The notes under the pieces: model-generated
What the model was told of the DNA's origin: nothing
What the model saw: the letters and a program-made list of their open reading frames with translations, nothing else
The model's database searches: none
Position numbers and translations under genes: made by a program
NCBI GenBank assembly: GCA_024220525.1
Contig: JAMYWO010000188.1
Coordinates: 60,085-80,772 of the forward strand
DNA length: 20,688 bases
Source of the DNA: Cochliopodium minus
Taxonomy: Eukaryota; Discosea; Himatismenida; Cochliopodiidae
Reading direction: 5' to 3'
In this document: positions 12,101 through 20,688 of the stretch, in pieces
How the letters are laid out: each line of letters starts with the position of its first letter
Numbering within the stretch: the first letter of the stretch is position 1

Positions 12101-15100
12101 ATTCTTTCTTAGAACTTAAACCAAGAGAAATTTTCTTAAAATTATCTGTGCACAAAGATTTAACTCAAAGACAAATAGAAAAAATCCTAATGCCATTCAT
12201 AGAATCAGCAAAAGAATGTTCAATGACAAAAAGGAAATATGTATTCACCATCTTTATGGACGAAGTAAATACTTCCAGTTGTATTGGTTTGTTCAAAGAA
12301 TTGATCTTTGACAAAAAACTTTTTGGAAGAGACGAAGATCTTCCTTCAAACTTGTTCTGTGTTGCAGCAATCAATCCTTACAGAAAATCAAAGAAAAATG
12401 AAGATGATCAATACGTCTCCAAAAAGATCGAAAGTATTGCACAAGGACATAGAGCTCATGTTGATGAGTACGATGTCTATCCTATCCCTCAATCCATGAA
12501 TGAACTTGTTTGGGATTTCGGGGCTCTTTCAGTTGATCAAGAAAGTGATTACGTAAAAGCATTACTTGATCAATTTTCCGAAGAAAATTGTATCTTCAGC
12601 ACTTCTTCAAAAAAAGATACCAAACTTTCACCTTTGTCTACTTGGATCACTGAATCACAAAAACTTGTTAGAGATCTCACAGGTAACATAGCTTCTGTAT
12701 CACAAAGAGACTTCCAAAGAGCTTTCAAATTGGTCATTTTCTTTTTCAACAAAACTAAAGAACTTCCTGGGCTTTTCAAAAGAGGATTGGAAAGAACAAA
12801 TGGTTTGAGAAAAAATCTTTCTGATCCAGAAATCCTTGAAAAAAGGTAAAAATCAAATTCAATTTCTTTTTTTTCTTGTTGATCCTTTTTTTGAACGATG
12901 ATAGTACTTTACTTGCTATTGCTGTTTGTTACTATTTTAGATTACCAATGAACCAAAAAGATCCAAAAAATCCCAAAAACATCATCCATCCAAGAGAAAT
13001 CTTCAAGAAATTTATGAAAGAAAATTATACAAAGGATAACTTTGAGGATGTTTTGAATGATGAAATGACCTTTTATCTTAATGAAATGAAAAACTTCCCA
13101 GGATCCATCGCAAAGAATGAAGCCTTGAAAGAAAATGTATTTTCATTGGTTGTATGTATAGCTGCAAAAATTCCTATCTTGATTAATGGACAACCTGTAA
13201 TTAAAATCAAATCATATTCAAATTTAATAATCAATTTTATTTTTTTAATAGGGATCAAGTAAGACTCTCTCTTTCAAAATTGTGGAAGAAAACTTGAGAG
13301 GAGAAAAGAGTGAATCTATATTTTATAGAACATTTGATCCATTAGATATCTTTCCATACCAATGTTCAAAGTACTCAACAAGTAGAGAAATAGAGTTTAT
13401 ATTCAATTCTGCAATAGAAAGACAAAAAGCATATGATGAACAAAAGCAAAAAAAGAATTGTGTTGTGTTTTTGGACGAAGCAGGATTACCTCAACAAGAA
13501 AAACAACCACTCAAAGTATTACATTTCTTCTTGGACAATCCAAAAGTAGCGTTTGTTGGAATCACGAATGATGCATTTGATAATGCAAAGGCAAATAGAG
13601 TTATTAATGTATTTAGACCTGAGCCTGAATTGGAAGATCTTGAAGTATTGGCAAAAGGATGCATTACCATAGGTGAAAAAAATGTAGCAGAGAACGAACG
13701 TGTCTATTTGAAAGGATTTTGTGCTGCCTACCACAAATTGAGAAGTGCTGAAAACTTTAAATTTTTCTATGAAAGATTCTCTCTACGTGATTTCTACCAT
13801 TTGTTGAGATTTTTTAGAAGGAAAGCACTTGAAGAAAAAACCAGCTGCGTTTTAATAAATCCTGAACTTACTCTGCAATCTCTTGAAAGGAACTTTAATG
13901 GTGTAAGCCAAGAAAATTTTTCAACAATCGTAAATATCTTCTTTGAATCAATTGAAGAGGCAAGAAAGAAGGATATCCATCTCAAAACAAAACCATTCAA
14001 GAAACCAGAAAGACCTTTCAGAACTCAAATTGAGTGCCTGAGAGATTCTCTCCAAGATAAATACAGAGAAAAAGCAAATATGAATGATACAAGTGTTCGT
14101 TTCAAGTTGGTTATTGATCATTCAAACGATGATTCTGCACCAAGATTACTTTTTGAATTGGGACTTTTAGATCCAAAGAAAACTGAAATATTTGAACTTT
14201 CTGAATTTCAAGAAGACAAAACTGAAAGTGCAAAACATCAAACCATCTCAAAAATAAAACTTGCTATGGAATTGGGATCTACTGTTTTTCTCATCAACTG
14301 CTCCTCCATTGCCGGATCTTTTTATGATCTTTTTAATCAACATTACACTGAGATGCAAGAAAGCTATTATTCCAACATTGCTATTGGTGCTTACAGTAAG
14401 CTTTGTGTAGTTCATCCTGATTTCCAAGTAATTTTTCATTTGAGAGAAAGAGATCTTGCAACTACTCCTATGCCTTTTTTGAACAGATTTGAAAAGTATC
14501 TCATTTCGATCCCAGATATCCTCACTGATCAACTATCCAAAAACTTGCATCTCAAAGAAATCATCAACAAACTCCAAGAAAGATGTCTTGCCTTTGTAAA
14601 ACATGTTGGAGAACAAAATTTTTATGGATATACTCCTGATTCCACCATCTCTTCCCTTTTCATTGATCTTGTATCTCAAATTCTTAAAAAAAGTACTGAG
14701 ACAAGTCTTGTTGACAACATCAAATTTAGAAAAGAAACTGTCAAAGAGTACACAAAGAAACTAATGCAAATATGTTCTCCTGAAGCTCTCATAAACTGTT
14801 CCCTTCCTTCTGATTATCTTTCAGATTACCTAAACAAGCAAGAACATTTTGGATTGAACCAATTCTTGGAAAATCTAAAGAAAAATGAAATAAATATCGA
14901 AAACAAATATTCCAAAGATATCATCTTCACAAGATCTACAGCAGATATATTCTCAATCAAGAAAAATTTTCAATTGATATTTGAACCAAAGATATATGAA
15001 TTGCTTGATATCGTTGAAGTATCCACATATGGAAATGAGAAAGATATGGTTGATGAAATCGAAAAGTTTTTCTCTTGCACCAAAAAAGAGTTCTGCATCT

Positions 15101-18100
15101 TCACCATCGATAGACAAAAAACAGGTCAAAAAATTGTGAACAGAGTTAGACAGATTTTAGAAGATAACATTTCAAAGTTGAAAACAGAGAATAAAACTAA
15201 AATCCCAAAGCATGTCATACTTGTTCTTCATTTTCCAAGTGGATGGATAAGACTCAAAAAAGGCAAAAACAAAATCATATTCTTTTATATTTTGTTTTAT
15301 TATTAATTTTTAAAATGTTAGATTCATACCCTGCTCTATTCTTACATGGATGGAACTTTACTTTCATGGATACTATAGGAAGAGAAGTGAATAAGGATTC
15401 TAGGGGAACAAAAGAAATATTGAACAGTATCACAAACACAAATGTTCAAAAATTTGAAGAAATAGATCTAGAGAACATCGAATTAGAAATGGAAATGGAA
15501 GAATTCAACATTGTGGAAGAATCAGATAATCAAAATGAAAAAGATACTTTCGGTCAAGTTTACATGAATAAATGTTTTGAAGAAGCAATCACAAATGTAA
15601 TTTGCAGCCTCGTTCCATCTTCTTTTGATGAGATTACATGGGAAGGAGAAATGAAACTTTTCTACGATCCTAAATCTAAACCTGGTCAAAGAAGAGCTGC
15701 ATTGGAAAATCTCTTTGTAATGTGTGGTGGATTGAAAGAAAAGATTCTTGAAAGATTCCAAAGTGTATGGTCCGAACCATCTATAATCATCGAAATGATC
15801 AAAGAAACTGCCAATCAATTGATCTCCAAAAACAATACTGATTCTTTTTCTTTTGCTCTGAATGATAATTTGAATTCTCTTTTCGGAAATTATCTTTCAA
15901 TCTTGATCGAACAAATCAGTTCTGATTATAATCTGCAAACTCTTTTCGATTCCTCAAAAAACAATGATATCTTGCAATTTATGATTTCCAATTTTGATCA
16001 TATCTGTCCTGTGATTGGCCTTAATTCCATCAAAGAAAGAAAAAATTCAGAAAAGATGATTGGAAATTCCTTCTTCAAAAATCCTCCTAAATGTCCGTTC
16101 TCTTCTAATCTTTCAAACAGAGTATCTCTTTTACTTGAGGAAGTTGTGCAAGAATCAACAGAAGAAGAAAGATCCGACCTGAGCAAACTTGATAAAAAAC
16201 TCGAAGAGAAACTTTCACATGATGATTACCAACAAGTATTTGAATACTTGGAAGCGACTGATAACGATTCCATCTTTTCTCTTTTCCTTGAAGATCTATT
16301 GTCCTCAAAACTTATGGTAGAATCAAACTCTGAAAACGAATATAAGATCCAAAAAGAAGTATTAAAATGCTGGGCTTTGTCTTTGATGAAACAACAAAAT
16401 AAAATAAGCACCCTTTTCGTTGTGGTCCATCATGAATCAAAATCTTGGTCTTCCTTTCACCTTGTTTTGAAGCCCATCATAAAATATTTTGGGAAATTTG
16501 AAACAGAACAACTCAAAACTGAAAATTTCGAAATTTTCAAGAAAAAATTTGTTTTGCAAGTGGTAAATACTCTTTGGGACAACATGACAGAAATTTATGG
16601 AATCCTCGAAACACAAGAAAAACGAGCAATGGCAGATTTACAAAACTGGTTGATTGCTTTTCAAAACACATCTGGTTTTTTGGATGAAATGAATGAGATA
16701 AAAGGAAAGCTCTCGCAAAGAATATCTCTGATGATGATTGTCAGCTCTCTACTTCTTGCAACCAATTTTAATGTTAATGTTTTCAAGATCTTGATTGAGA
16801 AAGTAATTAATCATGACAAAACTGAAACTGGAAAGCCAAAAATTAAGGATCAATTTGATTGGATTATTTCTTGTGAAATTGGTTCTAATGAAAGGAGTGT
16901 TATCAGAGTTCTTTGTGAAGATCTTCTATTGAGATTCTCCACTATTATCTCTCCTTTAACAACTATCAACAGATTCAAAGCTGATATGAAGTACTTGCTC
17001 GAAATAATGAATGAAGAAAATATAATGTCACTGCCAGGAGGATATTTGACTCCAATTTTCAAGAACCAACTCTACAATACTCTTTTTAAATATATCAAAG
17101 AAAAGAAAACAGAACAAATTAATACAAGAGTGTTCCTAGAAGAAGTTGAAAACAAAATTTCTGAATCCATGAAATCTAAAACAGATGTGGCAAAGTCCTA
17201 CCTTCCTCTTTTAAATATACAAGATTTCAAAAGAAAGAGTTGTCCTCTTGCTGATATTTACTTCAACTATTGTCTCAAGAAAATTAGAAAAAAGAAAAGA
17301 ATCACATCTCTAGATATTTTTTGGAACATACTTTTCAGGTAAATTTATTTTCTTTATTTTTCTTACTTTATTTCTTACTCTTTTAAAGTGATCTATCTGA
17401 TGAACCTCATTTTGATGAAGAAAATAGACAGATGAGTGCCATAATGATCGCAGCTAATGAAGTAGTTTTAGTGGAAACTTTTTTTGATGCAATTTGCCAC
17501 AAAAAGGAAGAATTGATAGAAAAAGGATTTCCATTTTTGAAAAACGAAAATTTTGGTGAGAGATTGAGTATAATAAACAGAGTGATGAAAGAAAAATTAA
17601 ATCAAAAGTTATTGTTCTCAATGCTCAAAAACAAAAAGAACATTTCGGAAATAGAAGAGATAGTAAAATCAGATTTATTGAACCTTCATTTCACTTGGCT
17701 GAACGAATGGAAGAAAAAATTTGAAAATCAAATTGAAGTGCAATACCACAGATTCCCTTTTATGTATTACAGAAAAGAAAACGAAGATAGTGTAAGATAT
17801 CAAAAGTTCAGAGATATGATCATCAATCTCTATAAAGGAGTGAATAATATTGACATTGTTGTTGAATGTAAAAACTATACTGGTGAAGATAAGAATAAAA
17901 TCTATCAATTAAGAATGTACCTACTTTTGATCGTCTACTATGATCTATTCAACAAAAATTTATCCTCTGAATCTCTCCCAAAACAACTCGAATCTCTATT
18001 CGCCTTCCTAGATTTCGATGAGAAAGAAAAAAACTTGGTATGTGTCTTCATTCATCCAGAGATTTACTTTATCAACACAAATGCCAAAGAGGATCCTTTG

Positions 18101-20688
18101 AATGATTACTTCAGCGATAAAATCGATAAAGATTTCCTCCCATCCAGACATGCCCTCATCAACATGTTGGCATCTGTTTTGAGACTCCCAAAGAAGAGCA
18201 ATCATCTCTACACTCACATTTTCAATCCTAAATCTCTTGCAAATACTTACGGAGTGGGAAATCAATATGCGAAAAACATTTCAAATTTCATTCATTATGA
18301 TTGTGGATGTGAATTGACTGGTAATATATTTATTCTTTTTTTATTTTCATTTTATATTTTTTTATATTCATTTAATAGAAACTGGTGATTATGTTACTTC
18401 AAGACCTAAAAGACCTCCTTTGGATCTTAAAACTCTTTACCTTATTTATTTCACTGCTTTTGGTGCTTTCTGCTTGTCTCTAATCTCGGACAAACTAGCA
18501 ACCAAGAATCTTTATGGGAATGTTCTCGCAAAACATGCAATAAATGGATCGATAGCAGGGAATATAAAACTGAATGGATCAGACGAAATAAAAACTAGAA
18601 CCTTCTGTTTTCAAAGAGTTACTAGTTGTTGGTTTTGGATGGAGAACTTGGGAATAACCCTAGAAAAGAAATGTGTTTTCGTAACTAAATGTATGGAAGA
18701 ATTCGTGAATGTAGTTGAGAAAAATCATAAAATTTGTCTTCCTTTGTTTGTCAACATGACAGAACTGGAGAAATATGAAAAACTTTGGAACGATGAAATC
18801 TTCACACCTTCCTTTAATCAATTGGAAAAATGCACCAAAGAAATAGAGAAAAATACTCCGATTCAAGAGTTACAAGACTTTTGCCAACACATCATCCTTC
18901 CTGTTGATCTACCTACTTTCCAGACCAATTTGAGATTCTTAGATGACAATAAATTTGATGTCCTCAAAGAATTCTACTTTACACATAGGCAGTCCCTCAG
19001 ATTCACTCTTCTCATTCCAGATATCATGGAAATGTATCATTTTATCCACACCAAACTCAAATTTTTGATTACTGAAGAACAAGCAGAACAAACAGAAATT
19101 ACTGAACAAATCAAGAATTATGCAGAGAAAGTTGGAAATGAAAAAGAAGGAAACAAAATGTTGAGAGTTTACGAAAGGTAACATCTTTTTCCATTTTAAA
19201 AAAAAAAAAGAATAAACTTTTATCTTTATTCAGGTTATTCAAGAATTGGAATTCTTACTTGGACTTTACTGGTGGACTTATTGGAGTAGGACCTTGTGAA
19301 GACGAAAAGAGATTCCCAAAACTCTACAAGAAAATTGAATCTGACAACATCGAAGAAAGACAGAACGGAACTCCCATTATCGCCTTTATGACCTGCATAG
19401 ACTCTGATATCAATGATTTACTCACTAAACTGTTGAAAGATTTGATACAAATGCAAAACAAGTTTCTAGAGTTTGTTGAAAACAATTCAAATACTATAGA
19501 AGATCTCAAATTTTACTGTAACGAAAAGTTTGAAAGAATATCTGTTAACCAAATCCCTCCTTTGAACAATGGAGAAGTTTCTGGATCATCTTTGTTTCTG
19601 ACAGGAGATCTCAAAAACGAACTCGATTCATTCATGTTGACTCAAGCCTTTTATGTTGGAAAAGATAAGTTGTTAGTTGATTGGGACAGAATCCAAAAGT
19701 TCATTCTTAGAAATTACGTCAATAGTAAGTACATCCTCATCGATTCAAGTGGAAGAGATGTTTTCAAGTTCAAAAAGATCAAAGTGATAAACACTGAAAA
19801 AGAAGAGCAAGAAATCACTGATTACATCTTTAACGATCTCATCAGTAACGCCAAAGAAGTTTGTGGAACATTACTATCTCTAAAACTCAATTCAAATGAT
19901 GTAGAAACTTTAAGCAATGAAGAATCTCAGCTTGTGGAAAATGAGTTTGATGAACTTGATAAAGAACAACTCACTTCTCTCCTCAACTTGTTACTTTCTC
20001 TCGGACACCTTTGGATCAATAAAGATAAAAATGAAAGGGAGAATCATTCGAAATCTTCCATCCAATTCTTTTTGAGCGAGATGCAACTAGATCTAAAAGT
20101 GATCGAAATCCTCAAGAACAAAAAGATCAAACATCTCCACTTCTTTTGTGAATGTCTCATCTCAAGATTGGAACAGAGATCTTATCTCTACATCAACCTT
20201 CCCAAAGCAATAAAAATTCCAATACCTCCCAACCTATTAGAAGAATTGAAAGATAACATTAACAAAAATTACCAATTAGATGATCCTAAATTGATTGATG
20301 AAATAAAAGAAGTGATCACAAATTGTTCTGACAATCACCAAGTCATCTTTGAATATGATTACGAACAAAAGTCACTCAATCACTTTTTGGAAGAGATCAT
20401 CTACTGTGATGAACCACTTGTATCATTGATCCCAAAAGATATCCTCTGTAAACATGTAATCCACTTTGAAAAGTTTCTTTCTTCTTTGACTTCATCCAAG
20501 AATCAATCCGTTTCAAACAAACAAAAAGAATTTGTGGAGATCGAAGAAGATAACTTGTCTATTTCAACTAACAATGATTCTCTTTATTTGCCAAACATCC
20601 AAAACCTATTGATTGAATCTTCCTCTTCCTTTGTTCCTGTCAAATTAGAACCTTTATCAAAGAAAAGTAACAAAGAATTCTTTTTGAG
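3148..20688 (+). CDS. Giant pseudo-caspase / NACHT / RNF213 (mysterin)-type AAA+ ATPase, 3' end outside window
   Basis: One gene of 14 exons: 3148-3150, 3209-3621, 3681-5550, 5609-6028, 6085-6915, 6975-10842, 10907-11291, 11352-12845, 12905-13196, 13252-15262, 15322-17338, 17389-18320, 18379-19177 and 19234 to the edge. All introns are 50-64 bases and every junction keeps the frame, giving about 5,596 codons so far (human RNF213 is about 5,200). Domains in order: caspase-like without catalytic residues (residues 2-215), Ser run (216-222), NACHT (about 315-530), helical linker (to about 1180), mysterin N-terminal arm (to about 2140), AAA2 (P-loop 2181-2188), AAA3 (2597-2604), AAA4 (3190-3197), AAA5-6 (to about 3880), a mysterin E3-shell region without zinc fingers, and the mysterin C-terminal domain with an extension. 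RNF213 is a cytosolic AAA+ ubiquitin ligase that restricts intracellular pathogens and coats lipid surfaces. Here the motor is kept, a STAND switch is added and the ligase fingers are gone. Mysterin and NACHT assignments are firm; the joint function is inference. Confidence 0.9.
3151..3208 (+). other. Intron 1, directly after the start codon
   Basis: This is a 58-base intron, GTTAAT to TTAG. Exon 1 would be the ATG alone (3148-3150), in phase with exon 2, which opens EKHDIYDGYFGLIINTMEKK. The 16 residues before the next ATG (3257) look like real protein and supply the first beta strand of the caspase-like domain. An in-frame TAG ends at the acceptor, so an acceptor at 3208 is needed to use them. 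The donor GTTAAT departs from the GTAA seen elsewhere in the gene. The alternative is simple initiation at 3257. Confidence 0.6.
3209..3909 (+). other. Caspase/metacaspase-like (peptidase C14 fold) domain, apparently inactive
   Basis: Spans residues 2-215 across exons 2 and 3. The order fits a C14 fold. It runs: strand GYFGLIINT; helix FVELCTNLENIGI; strand KPILVSNNVTK; helix FENLRKQVEERSK; strand NLLILVINSLGEE; a later strand NLIMCDYN; helix YIYQMIRDLNFV; and strand TLFIFTGTN. Where a C14 enzyme carries the catalytic SGHG, this reads NSLG. Where it carries DSC or DCC, this reads FTGT. It would therefore be a pseudo-protease, perhaps an oligomerisation or recruiting module. C14 domains in front of NACHT domains are a familiar arrangement in prokaryotic, fungal and algal STAND proteins, which supports the reading. 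No profile search was possible; another Rossmann-like fold remains open. Confidence 0.45.
3622..3680 (+). other. Intron 2
   Basis: This is a 59-base intron, GTAAAT to TAAG, phase 2. The stop that ends the upstream open frame (TAA at 3623-3625) lies inside it. Splicing gives GAG AAA TCG and opens exon 3, which runs to 5550. The intron carries two copies of the 12-mer ACAATATTTTAT, at 3635-3646 and 3666-3677. Confidence 0.8.
3910..3930 (+). repeat. Seven-copy TCA trinucleotide repeat encoding a serine run
   Basis: Seven identical in-frame TCA codons encode seven serines (residues 216-222) between the caspase-like and NACHT domains. Use of a single codon points to slippage expansion rather than selection on each serine. 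It falls at a domain boundary, where length change would be tolerated as a flexible linker. Confidence 0.9.
4200..4870 (+). other. NACHT (STAND) ATPase domain
   Basis: Residues about 315-535. The P-loop is GVAGIGKS (4261-4284, residues 333-340). It is followed by the hydrophobic strand IQFVIYLPLVDF. The Walker B segment LLWIFDGWSDL starts at 4516, with the first Asp at residue 423. The sensor strand KRIITSRTE begins at 4639. Then come the NACHT-typical CGFTENQYSSFYKNYF and the helix IIYHPLHLSFICKKV. This motif order is that of NACHT NTPases (NLRs, NAIP/CIITA relatives, fungal and bacterial STAND proteins), which switch between closed ADP and open oligomeric ATP states. In STAND proteins an N-terminal domain signals and a C-terminal part senses. 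Here the C-terminal part is a mysterin motor rather than LRR or WD repeats. Family assignment is firm. Confidence 0.92.
4871..6915 (+). other. Helical segment linking NACHT to the mysterin arm
   Basis: Exon 3 (end), exon 4 (5609-6028) and exon 5 (6085-6915), residues about 536-1179. The sequence is predominantly alpha-helical, with many Leu, Phe, Lys and Glu and no motif I recognise. The first part sits where NACHT proteins carry winged-helix and superhelical arms, and the later part may already belong to a mysterin-like arm. Three introns of 56-59 bases (5551-5608, 6029-6084, 6916-6974), all phase 0, cross this region. Each restores the frame, which is the main evidence that NACHT and mysterin parts are one gene. 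Confidence 0.6.
6975..9880 (+). other. Mysterin N-terminal arm/stalk-like helical region
   Basis: First three quarters of the 3,868-base exon 6 (6975-10842), residues about 1180-2148. It is a long run of amphipathic helices ahead of the first mysterin P-loop, the place of the RNF213 N-arm and linker. A short acidic patch, MEDDIPIDDDEERD, lies at about 7838-7880. The identity rests on position and length, because I see no diagnostic motif. A degenerate AAA1 unit could lie near the end of this stretch. Confidence 0.6.
9881..10842 (+). other. Mysterin AAA2 unit
   Basis: The P-loop GNPGDGKSHYIKK starts at 9978 (residues 2181-2188 for the core). It is followed by the family-like strands YSVHFSISCFAPLSDI and IYVEIPC, then helices ending GSILINQMLHE at the exon boundary. 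In RNF213 the AAA2 site binds ATP but is not the main hydrolysing unit. No DE Walker B follows this P-loop: the nearest hydrophobic strand is IYVEIP, which agrees with a structural nucleotide site. Confidence 0.75.
10907..12845 (+). other. Mysterin AAA3 unit
   Basis: The lead-in KYILTLDYALKLIQIHERQL and VIMGETGVGKS match the RNF213 AAA3 entry closely. The P-loop is residues 2597-2604 and is split by the intron 11292-11351. Walker B FTIFMDEVNTSS has its Asp and Glu at 12259-12264 (residues 2900-2901). It is followed by FCVAAINPYR (NPYR at 12373) and LVWDFGALS (12505-12531), both hallmarks of this family, and then SVSQRDFQRAFKL. All catalytic elements are present, so ATP hydrolysis is likely. 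Confidence 0.93.
12905..14100 (+). other. Mysterin AAA4 unit
   Basis: ALKENVFSLVVCIAAKIPIL leads to the P-loop GQPGSSKT (residues 3190-3197), split by the intron 13197-13251. Walker B VVFLDEAGLP carries Asp and Glu at 13474-13479 (residues 3267-3268), followed by PLKVLHFFL. The sensor segment VGITNDAFDNAKANR places its Asn at 13567 (residue 3298). From memory, human RNF213 reads very similarly (KPGSSKS, VVLDEVGLA, VGISNWALDPAKMNR). This is the best-conserved unit and is probably an active ATPase. Confidence 0.95.
14101..15400 (+). other. Mysterin AAA5-AAA6 region
   Basis: It has no P-loop, as expected for the degenerate units. Recognisable pieces are VFLINCSSIAGSFYDLFNQH, KLCVVHPDFQVIFHLRERDL and PMPFLNRFEKYLISI (AAA5). 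They are followed by SPEALINCSLPSDYL and DIIFTRSTADIFSI. The segment HVILVLHFPSGWIRLKK, then SYPALFLHGWNFTFMDTIG, closes the ring and crosses the intron 15263-15321. Confidence 0.85.
15263..15321 (+). other. Intron 10, GC-AG type
   Basis: The 59-base intron with donor AAAAG/GCAAAA and acceptor TTAG has the usual size for this gene. It keeps the frame (phase 1) and leaves a spacer of about ten residues between HFP and SYPALFLHGW. Using the only GT donor (15239) also keeps the frame but needs an 83-base intron and removes eight residues (SGWIRLKK) that this family appears to carry there. Confidence 0.65.
15401..19177 (+). other. Mysterin E3-shell region lacking RING and RZ zinc fingers
   Basis: Exons 11-13, residues about 3890-5112. 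Helical shell segments are present. RPPLDLKTLYLIYFTAFGAF, followed by CLSLI, aligns by eye with the human stretch after the RZ finger. NPKSLANTYG resembles the entry to that finger. The zinc fingers are absent: no C3HC4-spaced RING occurs anywhere. Between NTYG and VTSRPKRPP only about 34 residues remain, holding a lone HYDCGCEL, where human RNF213 has about 90 with the CPNGH finger. An acidic patch (ENIELEMEMEEF) lies at about 15472-15510. Confidence 0.75.
19234..20688 (+). other. Mysterin C-terminal domain plus extension, open at window edge
   Basis: Exon 14, residues 5112-5596, has no stop before the edge. NGTPIIAFMTCIDSDINDLL, then KLLKDLIQMQNKFLEFV, aligns by eye with the human RNF213 C-terminal domain (NGKERVPILWHFLQKEAEL). 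A later segment near ILCKHVIHFEKFLSSL corresponds to the end of the human protein. About 65 Ser-rich and acidic residues follow (VEIEEDNLSISTNND, NLLIESSSSFVPVKLEPL) and the frame remains open. There is therefore a C-terminal addition whose nature lies outside the window. Confidence 0.75.

Noticed and set aside
17236-17275. SCPLADIYFNYC as a RING finger
   Set aside because: It has only two cysteines with wrong spacing and no His or second Cys pairs nearby.
18293-18313. HYDCGCEL as an intact RZ finger
   Set aside because: The CPNGH core and the two downstream Cys pairs are missing. It is at most a stub.
3730-19181. Reading the plus-strand open frames as separate genes
   Set aside because: Each ends inside a 50-64 base intron whose removal restores the frame, and RNF213 domains run across the junctions.
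1-20688. tRNA, rRNA, CRISPR arrays, insertion sequences or retroelements
   Set aside because: No cloverleaf, spaced repeat array, terminal repeat or transposase or polymerase motif was seen on either strand.

Overview
This is nuclear DNA of a single-celled eukaryote. It is AT-rich, with long A and T runs between genes. Genes are split by very short introns, nearly all 50-64 bases with GTAA-type donors, and the standard genetic code fits every exon. The LRR-RGS gene, a NACHT ATPase and a complete RNF213 (mysterin) core suggest a free-living amoeboid or flagellate protist (for example Anaeramoebae, Heterolobosea or Amoebozoa). I cannot fix the lineage from this window.

Layout. (1) 1-1508, minus strand: the 5' part of a leucine-rich-repeat protein with an RGS domain, three exons, running off the left edge. 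(2) 1509-2327: AT-rich spacer with nothing convincing. (3) 2328-2714, minus strand: the 3' part of an unrecognised cysteine-bearing protein whose 5' end I cannot resolve. (4) 2715-3147: AT-rich spacer between divergent genes, the presumed promoter of the large gene. (5) 3148-20688, plus strand: one giant gene filling the rest of the window. I reconstruct 14 exons and 13 introns that keep one reading frame for about 5,596 codons, still open at the right edge.

The giant gene is the main result. Its C-terminal three quarters is an RNF213/mysterin dynein-like AAA+ core: AAA2, AAA3 and AAA4 P-loops, AAA3 and AAA4 DE boxes, the NPYR and LVWDFG signatures, an AAA5-type PFLNRFEKY segment and the family's C-terminal region. 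In front of it, in the same frame, sits a complete NACHT P-loop domain. In front of that is a domain that reads like a peptidase C14 (caspase/metacaspase) fold without its catalytic His and Cys. The RING finger and the RZ finger that give RNF213 its ubiquitin-ligase chemistry are both missing.

The architecture is therefore pseudo-caspase, NACHT, mysterin AAA+ ring, mysterin C-terminal domain. I infer that it is an innate-immunity-like sensor and remodelling machine that joins a STAND switch to a mysterin motor and probably does not act as a canonical RING or RZ E3. I know of no description of such a fusion. Human RNF213 comparisons are from memory, not from an alignment.
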